Shown here: piece by piece, positions 59,187 through 64,000 of the stretch
How the letters are laid out: every line of letters begins with the position of its first letter
Numbering within the stretch: position 1 is the first letter of the stretch
NCBI RefSeq assembly: GCF_006438845.1
Contig: NZ_RCZJ01000002.1
Coordinates: forward strand, 261,145 to 325,144
Direction of reading: 5' to 3'
DNA length: 64,000 bases
Source: Variovorax ginsengisoli
GTDB lineage: Bacteria; Pseudomonadota; Gammaproteobacteria; Burkholderiales; Burkholderiaceae_C
Made by a program: the position numbers and the translations under genes
Notes under the pieces: model-generated
What the model was told of the DNA's origin: nothing
The model's input: the letters and a program-made list of their open reading frames with translations, nothing else
The model's database searches: none

Positions 59187-61493
59187 ATGAAGCACCTTTC
59201 CTTCCACGGCATGCGCCTCGGACTCGTCGCATTCGCGGCGCAGGTCCTGCTGGCCGCCGGCCTGCCCCTAGTTGCGCATGCGCAAGACGGTGCGCCGCGC
59301 CGCGGCGAACCGATCACGCTGAACTTCAGCGGTGCCGAGATCGAATCGGTGGCGCGCACGATGGCCGTGATCACCGGTCGCGACGTGGTGGTCGACCCCC
59401 GCGTGAAGGGCACCATCAACCTGCAGACTGACCGGGCGATCGCACCGTCTGCAGCTTTCAACCAGTTCGCCGCCGCGCTGAGGCTGCAGGGCTTCGCCAT
59501 CGTGGAGGCCGACGGCCTTTACAAGGTCGTTCCCGAAGCCGACGCGAAGCTGCAGAGCAGCACCGTCACCACATCGATCGGCGCGGCCTCCGGCCTGAGC
59601 GGCAACCAGATCGTCACGCAGGTGTTCAAGCTCAACTACGAGTCTGCCAACAACCTGCTGCCGGTGTTGCGCCCGCTGATCGCGCCGAACAACACCATCA
59701 ACGTGAACCCCGGCAACAACTCGCTGGTGATCACCGACTACGCCGAGAACATGCGGCGCCTGGCGCGCATCGTCGCAGCCCTCGACGTGCCCAATGCATC
59801 GGACATCGAGGTCATTCCGTTGCGGCACTCGGTGGCCACCGACATGGTGCCGCTGGTGATGCGGCTCGTCGAAGGCGGCACCGGAACCGGCCCCGTGCAG
59901 GCGGGCGCGGCGCCCGGTGCGGCCGACGCCACGTTCCGCACCACCCTGATGGCCGATCCGCGCAGCAACTCGCTGATCCTCCGCGCAGCCAACCCGGCGC
60001 GCGCGCAGCTCGTGCGCACGCTCGTCGCCAAGCTCGACCGCGCGCCCGAATCCGGCGGCAACGGCGACGCCGGCAACATCTACGTGGTGTACCTGAAGAA
60101 TGCCGACGCGGTGAAGCTCGCCGTGACGCTGCGCGCGGCCATGGCGAGCGATGTGCGCGGCGGCAACGCCAGTGGCAACGGGGGCCAGTCGGGTGTCGGC
60201 GGGCAGCAGCAGCAGCCTCAACAGCCACAGCCGATCAGCCAGCAGCAGCAGTCGGGCTTCGGGGCCAGTTCGGCCGCAACGGCGCCGTTGAACAACAACA
60301 ACCAGCCATCCACGGGGGGGCAGATCCAGGCGGACCCGACCACGAATTCGCTGATCATCACCGCAGCCGAGCCGCAGTACCGGCAGTTGCGTGCCGTGAT
60401 CGACCGGCTCGACGGCCGGCGCGCGCAGGTGATGGTCGAGAGCCTGATCGTCGAAGTCAATGCCAACAAAGCTGCGGAGTTCGGCGTCCAGTGGCAGAGC
60501 GCACTGGGCAGCGGCAAGAACGCTGGCGTGATAGGCACCAACTCCAGCCTGGCCGGTGCCAACATCATCCAGCTGGCGCTTGGTCTGGCCACCGGCACCG
60601 CGACCACGCTGCCCTCGACCGGCATCAACTTCGGCATCGGACACAGGTACGGCAACGGCCAGTACGTGCTGGGCTTCCTGGCGCGCTTCTTCGAGGGCAA
60701 CGGCGAAGGCAATGTGCTGTCGACCCCGCAACTGCTCACCCTCGACAACGAAGAAGCCAAGATCGTGATCGGCCAGAACGTGCCCTTCCCGACCGGCCAG
60801 TACGCCAGCACCAACGGCAACACCTCGACCATCAACCCGTTCACCACCGTCGAGCGCAAGGACGTGGGCCTGACGTTGCGCGTGAAGCCGCAGATCAACG
60901 AGAACGGCACGATCAAGATGCAGTTGTTCCAGGAGATCTCGAACGTCGACCCGGCCTCGCGCGGCGATGTGAACGGCCCTACCACCAACAAGCGCAGCAT
61001 CGAATCGAGCGTGCTGGTGGAAGACGGCAGCATCGTGATGCTCGGCGGGCTGCTGCAGGACGACTACACCGGCAGCACCGAGAAAGTGCCTTTCCTGGGC
61101 GACGTGCCGGTGCTCGGCAACCTGTTCAAGAGCGAGATCCGCAGCCGCAAGAAGACCAACCTGATGGTGTTCCTGCGCCCGGTCGTGATGCGCGACGGCC
61201 AGAGTGCCAGCGCCTTCGCGGTGGACCGCTACGACCAGATCCGCTCGATGCAGCAGACCACGCAGCCCGAGAGCAACGCGGCACTCGCCAACGTCGACGG
61301 CTCGGCCATCGTGCCGCCGCTGCCGGCTGCACCGACCCTGCCGCCTGCACAGGGCGACAGCGACCGCCGCATCGAAGGCACGCGCCTGATCCCGCCGCCG
61401 ATGGCGCCGGCCAGCTCGCGCCTGGGCAGCGGTCCGCTCAAGGGTGCGCTGCCGCCGACGTCCGACCCGATGAGCACGCGCGAGCTGCCCTGA
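59187..61493 (+). CDS. gspD: Type II secretion outer-membrane secretin GspD
   Basis: This 768-residue protein has a signal peptide cleaved near AHA-QDGAP. The N0 domain is near residues 40-115 (NFSGAEIESVARTMAVITG), then N1-N3 repeats with VFKLNYESANNLLPVLRPL and PNNTINVNPGNNSLVITDYA. A Gly/Gln-rich insert lies near 325-361. The secretin barrel includes VPFLGDVPVLGNLFKS and KKTNLMVFLRPVVMRDGQ. The C-terminal Pro-rich tail may bind a pilotin. It forms the outer-membrane gate. Confidence 0.97.
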   Translation: MKHLSFHGMRLGLVAFAAQVLLAAGLPLVAHAQDGAPRRGEPITLNFSGAEIESVARTMAVITGRDVVVDPRVKGTINLQTDRAIAPSAAFNQFAAALRLQGFAIVEADGLYKVVPEADAKLQSSTVTTSIGAASGLSGNQIVTQVFKLNYESANNLLPVLRPLIAPNNTINVNPGNNSLVITDYAENMRRLARIVAALDVPNASDIEVIPLRHSVATDMVPLVMRLVEGGTGTGPVQAGAAPGAADATFRTTLMADPRSNSLILRAANPARAQLVRTLVAKLDRAPESGGNGDAGNIYVVYLKNADAVKLAVTLRAAMASDVRGGNASGNGGQSGVGGQQQQPQQPQPISQQQQSGFGASSAATAPLNNNNQPSTGGQIQADPTTNSLIITAAEPQYRQLRAVIDRLDGRRAQVMVESLIVEVNANKAAEFGVQWQSALGSGKNAGVIGTNSSLAGANIIQLALGLATGTATTLPSTGINFGIGHRYGNGQYVLGFLARFFEGNGEGNVLSTPQLLTLDNEEAKIVIGQNVPFPTGQYASTNGNTSTINPFTTVERKDVGLTLRVKPQINENGTIKMQLFQEISNVDPASRGDVNGPTTNKRSIESSVLVEDGSIVMLGGLLQDDYTGSTEKVPFLGDVPVLGNLFKSEIRSRKKTNLMVFLRPVVMRDGQSASAFAVDRYDQIRSMQQTTQPESNAALANVDGSAIVPPLPAAPTLPPAQGDSDRRIEGTRLIPPPMAPASSRLGSGPLKGALPPTSDPMSTRELP

Positions 61494-61523
61494 TCCAACC
61501 CGCCGATCGACACCCGCCACGCG

Positions 61524-62942
61524 ATGCGCTACCCCCTGCCCTACGCCTTTGCGCGTGCCCAGCAACTGCTTCTGGAGGAAGCCGACGACGGCAGCTGCAC
61601 GCTGTGGATGCCCCGCACGCCGCCGCGCAGCGCGCTGGGCGAAGTGGCCCGCCGCTTCCACATCAAGACCTTCGAGCCGCTGCCGCCCGACCAGCTGGCG
61701 CAGCGCATCAGCGCCGCCTACGCCAACGGTGAATCGAATGCCGCGACGGTGGTGAGCGAAGTGCAAGGCGAAGCCGACCTCTCGCGCATGATGCAGGAGC
61801 TGCCTGCGGTCGAAGACTTGCTGGAAAGCGCCGGCGACGCGCCCATCATCCGCATGCTGAACGCGCTGCTCACGCAGGCCGCGCGCGACGGCGCCAGCGA
61901 CATCCACATCGAGCCCTACGAGCGCACGTCATCGGTGCGCTTCCGCATCGACGGCACGCTGCGCGAGGTGGTGCAGCCCAACCGCGCGCTGCACGCCGCG
62001 CTGATCTCGCGGCTGAAGATCATGGCCGACCTCGACATCGCCGAGAAGCGCCTGCCGCAAGACGGTCGCATCTCGCTGCGCATCGGCACCCGCGCCGTCG
62101 ACGTGCGCGTGTCGACGCTGCCCAGCGCGCACGGCGAACGCGCGGTGCTGCGGCTGCTCGACAAGAACGAGAGCAAGCTGACGCTCGAGTCGGTCGGCAT
62201 GCTGGGCGACACGCTCGAACGCTTCGAGTCGCTGATCTCGCAACCGCACGGCATCATCCTGGTGACCGGCCCGACCGGCTCGGGCAAGACCACCACGCTG
62301 TACTCCGCGCTGGCCCGGCTCGACGCCAGCCGCAGCAACATCATGACGGTCGAGGACCCGATCGAGTACGAGCTGGCGGGCGTCGGGCAGACGCAGGTCA
62401 ACGCCAAGATCGACCTGACCTTCGCCAAGGCCCTTCGCGCCATCCTGCGACAGGACCCGGACGTGATCATGATCGGCGAGATCCGCGATTTCGAGACCGC
62501 GCAGATTGCCATCCAGGCCTCGCTCACCGGCCACTTGGTGCTGGCCACGCTGCACACCAACGACGCGGTCAGCGCCGTCACGCGCCTGACCGACATGGGC
62601 GTGGAGCCCTTCCTGCTGAGCTCGTCGCTGTTGGGCGTGCTCGCGCAGCGGCTGTTGCGCAAGGTGTGCCCGGTCTGCGCAACGCGCTCGGAGAACGGCG
62701 AAGCGACGCCGGTCGGTTGCGACGCCTGCGGCCACACCGGCTACCAGGGCCGCACCGGCATCTTCGAGCTGCTGGTGGCCGACGAAGCGGTGCAGTCGCT
62801 GATCCACAGCCGCGCGCCCGAGAGCCAGATCTTCGTCGCGGCCGAACGCGGCGGCCTGCGCTCGATGCGCGAAGACGGCGAGCGGCTGGTGCAGGCGGGC
62901 ATCAGCTCGCGCGCCGAGTTGCTGCGCGTGACGCGAGACTGA
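61524..62942 (+). CDS. gspE: Type II secretion ATPase GspE
   Basis: This 472-residue cytoplasmic ATPase powers pseudopilus assembly. Walker A GPTGSGKTT is near residues 249-257; the Asp box is VEDPIEYELAGVGQTQVN, Walker B RQDPDVIMIGEIRD, and the His box TGHLVLATLHTNDA. A zinc tetracysteine CPVC/CDAC is near 382-402. The N-terminal part that binds GspL is shorter than in Vibrio EpsE. Start ATG 61524, 30 bases after gspD. Confidence 0.97.
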   Translation: MRYPLPYAFARAQQLLLEEADDGSCTLWMPRTPPRSALGEVARRFHIKTFEPLPPDQLAQRISAAYANGESNAATVVSEVQGEADLSRMMQELPAVEDLLESAGDAPIIRMLNALLTQAARDGASDIHIEPYERTSSVRFRIDGTLREVVQPNRALHAALISRLKIMADLDIAEKRLPQDGRISLRIGTRAVDVRVSTLPSAHGERAVLRLLDKNESKLTLESVGMLGDTLERFESLISQPHGIILVTGPTGSGKTTTLYSALARLDASRSNIMTVEDPIEYELAGVGQTQVNAKIDLTFAKALRAILRQDPDVIMIGEIRDFETAQIAIQASLTGHLVLATLHTNDAVSAVTRLTDMGVEPFLLSSSLLGVLAQRLLRKVCPVCATRSENGEATPVGCDACGHTGYQGRTGIFELLVADEAVQSLIHSRAPESQIFVAAERGGLRSMREDGERLVQAGISSRAELLRVTRD

Positions 62943-62943
62943 C

Positions 62944-64000
62944 GTGCCGGCCTATTCCTTCGAAGCCATCGATGCGCAGGGCAACGCCCGCAAGGGTGTG
63001 CTCGAAGCCGACACCGCACGCAACGCGCGCGGCATGCTGCGGGCGCAGAAGCTCATCCCGATCGAGGTCACCGTCGTCGGCAACGCCAACGCGCAGCGCC
63101 GCGAGTCGGGTGGCTGGCGCCGTCTTTTTGGCGGCGGCCGTGCCTTCAGCACGACCGAACTGGCGGTCTGGACACGGCAGATCGCGGGGCTCGTGTCGTC
63201 GGGCCTGCCGCTCGAACGCGCCCTGACCGCGCTCACCGACGAAGCCGAGCGCGAAAACCAGCGCAATCTGGTCGCGTCGCTGCGCGCCGAGGTGAATGCC
63301 GGTTCGCCCTTTGCACGCGCGCTGTCGCAGCACCCGCGCGAGTTCTCGCCCATCTACACGGCGGTGATCGGCGCCGGCGAGCACAGCGGGAACCTGGGCT
63401 TGGTGCTGGAGCGCCTGGCCGACGACCTGGAGCAGCGCCAGGCGCTGCAGCAGAAGCTGGTCGGCGCGGCACTGTACCCGGCCATCGTCACGCTGGTGGC
63501 GATCGTCATCGTGATCTTCCTGGTGAGCTACGTGGTGCCGCAAGTGGCCAACGTGTTCGCCGGCACCAAGCGTGCATTGCCATTCCTGACCGTCGCGATG
63601 CTGGCCATCAGCGACTTCGTGCGCAACTACGGTTGGGCGATGCTGATTGCCATCGTGGTCGGCGTGGTCGCGATGCGCACCGCGCTGGCGCGGCCCGTCT
63701 TTCGCGAGAAGTTCGATGCAGCTTGGCTCGAGCTGCCCTTGGTCGGCAAGCTGGCGCGCGGCTACAACGCGGCGCGCTTCGCCAGCACGCTCGCGATGCT
63801 GGCCACGGCCGGCGTGCCGATCCTGCGCGCGCTGCAGGCGGCCGCCGAGACGCTCGGCAACCGTGCCATGCGCGCCGACGCGCTCGACGCGCTGGTGCTG
63901 GTGCGCGAAGGCGCGCCGCTGGCGTCGGCCCTCGCACAGAAAAAGCGCTTTCCCGGCATCGTCTCGATGTTCGCGCGCCTCGGCGAACAAACCGGCACGC
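62944..64000 (+). CDS. gspF: Type II secretion inner-membrane platform protein GspF (cut at window edge)
   Basis: It starts at GTG 62944, one base after the gspE stop, and 352 codons are visible. VPAYSFEAIDAQGNARKGVL is the usual GspF start. First T2SSF domain: FSTTELAVWTRQIAGLVSSG and VIGAGEHSGNLGLVLERLAD; the transmembrane helix is YPAIVTLVAIVIVIFLVSYV. The second domain starts near YNAARFASTLAMLATAGVPI and runs off the window about 50 residues before the expected end. Platform partner of GspE, GspL and GspM. Confidence 0.95.
   Translation, partial: MPAYSFEAIDAQGNARKGVLEADTARNARGMLRAQKLIPIEVTVVGNANAQRRESGGWRRLFGGGRAFSTTELAVWTRQIAGLVSSGLPLERALTALTDEAERENQRNLVASLRAEVNAGSPFARALSQHPREFSPIYTAVIGAGEHSGNLGLVLERLADDLEQRQALQQKLVGAALYPAIVTLVAIVIVIFLVSYVVPQVANVFAGTKRALPFLTVAMLAISDFVRNYGWAMLIAIVVGVVAMRTALARPVFREKFDAAWLELPLVGKLARGYNAARFASTLAMLATAGVPILRALQAAAETLGNRAMRADALDALVLVREGAPLASALAQKKRFPGIVSMFARLGEQTGT

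Noticed and set aside
60160..60270. Gln/Gly-rich run in gspD as a frameshift or sequence error
   Set aside because: The frame continues cleanly into the secretin domain, and low-complexity inserts of this kind are usual between secretin N domains.
59268..61907. 879-codon minus-strand open frame
   Set aside because: It is antisense to gspD and the start of gspE, with no recognisable domain.

Overview
The window is G+C-rich chromosomal DNA from a betaproteobacterium, most likely Comamonadaceae and Variovorax-like. This rests on the many ABC, Bug and TonB transport genes, the style of the GroESL, Coq7 and porin genes, a type II secretion operon of betaproteobacterial order, and family-typical intergenic repeats. 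I saw no tRNA, rRNA, CRISPR array, phage or insertion sequence.

Layout. 1-7498: end of a DUF4394 lipoprotein gene, then a tightly overlapped minus-strand operon for a molybdenum hydroxylase (2Fe-2S, FAD/4Fe-4S and Mo subunits) whose last gene is a UvrA2-type ABC ATPase. 7764-11544: a small protein, then a MetQ-MetI-MetN importer with a second, divergent MetQ. 11691-14257: an HPF/RaiA-like protein, a glycosyltransferase and a Bug-type binding protein. 14441-19642: a compact cluster of RibD-like reductase, methyltransferase, glycosyltransferase, an atypical 6-pyruvoyl-tetrahydropterin-synthase homologue, an MDR dehydrogenase and a CDP-alcohol phosphatidyltransferase. This is the best candidate for an undescribed pathway. 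19703-23209: a hypothetical exported protein, an FHA protein, a TerC/CBS membrane protein and an Rrf2 regulator. 23241-27866: a FecI-FecR-TonB-receptor iron system under a Fur box.

27915-33998: a heat-shock promoter with a perfect CIRCE operator driving groES-groEL, then exported MsrA, a DUF805 protein, and tal-pgi. 34105-41412: a lipocalin, a HAD phosphatase, a three-gene Fe(III)/AEP-type ABC importer and zwf. The carbon genes pgi, tal and zwf lie in one neighbourhood. 41413-48329: a six-gene peptide-type ABC operon with an embedded M20 amidohydrolase. 48557-52849: a porin, coq7, osmC and ilvA; ilvA is preceded by a promoter, a palindromic operator and a strong terminator. 52868-64000: type II secretion genes, gspC divergent from gspG-H-I-J-K-L-M-N-D-E-F, with gspF cut by the window edge.

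Regulation seen directly: a Fur box, a CIRCE element, a probable leader/attenuator or small RNA before ilvA, palindromes upstream of metN/metQ and gspL, several intrinsic terminators, and a dispersed 3'-UTR repeat found after both groEL and the peptide-binding-protein gene.
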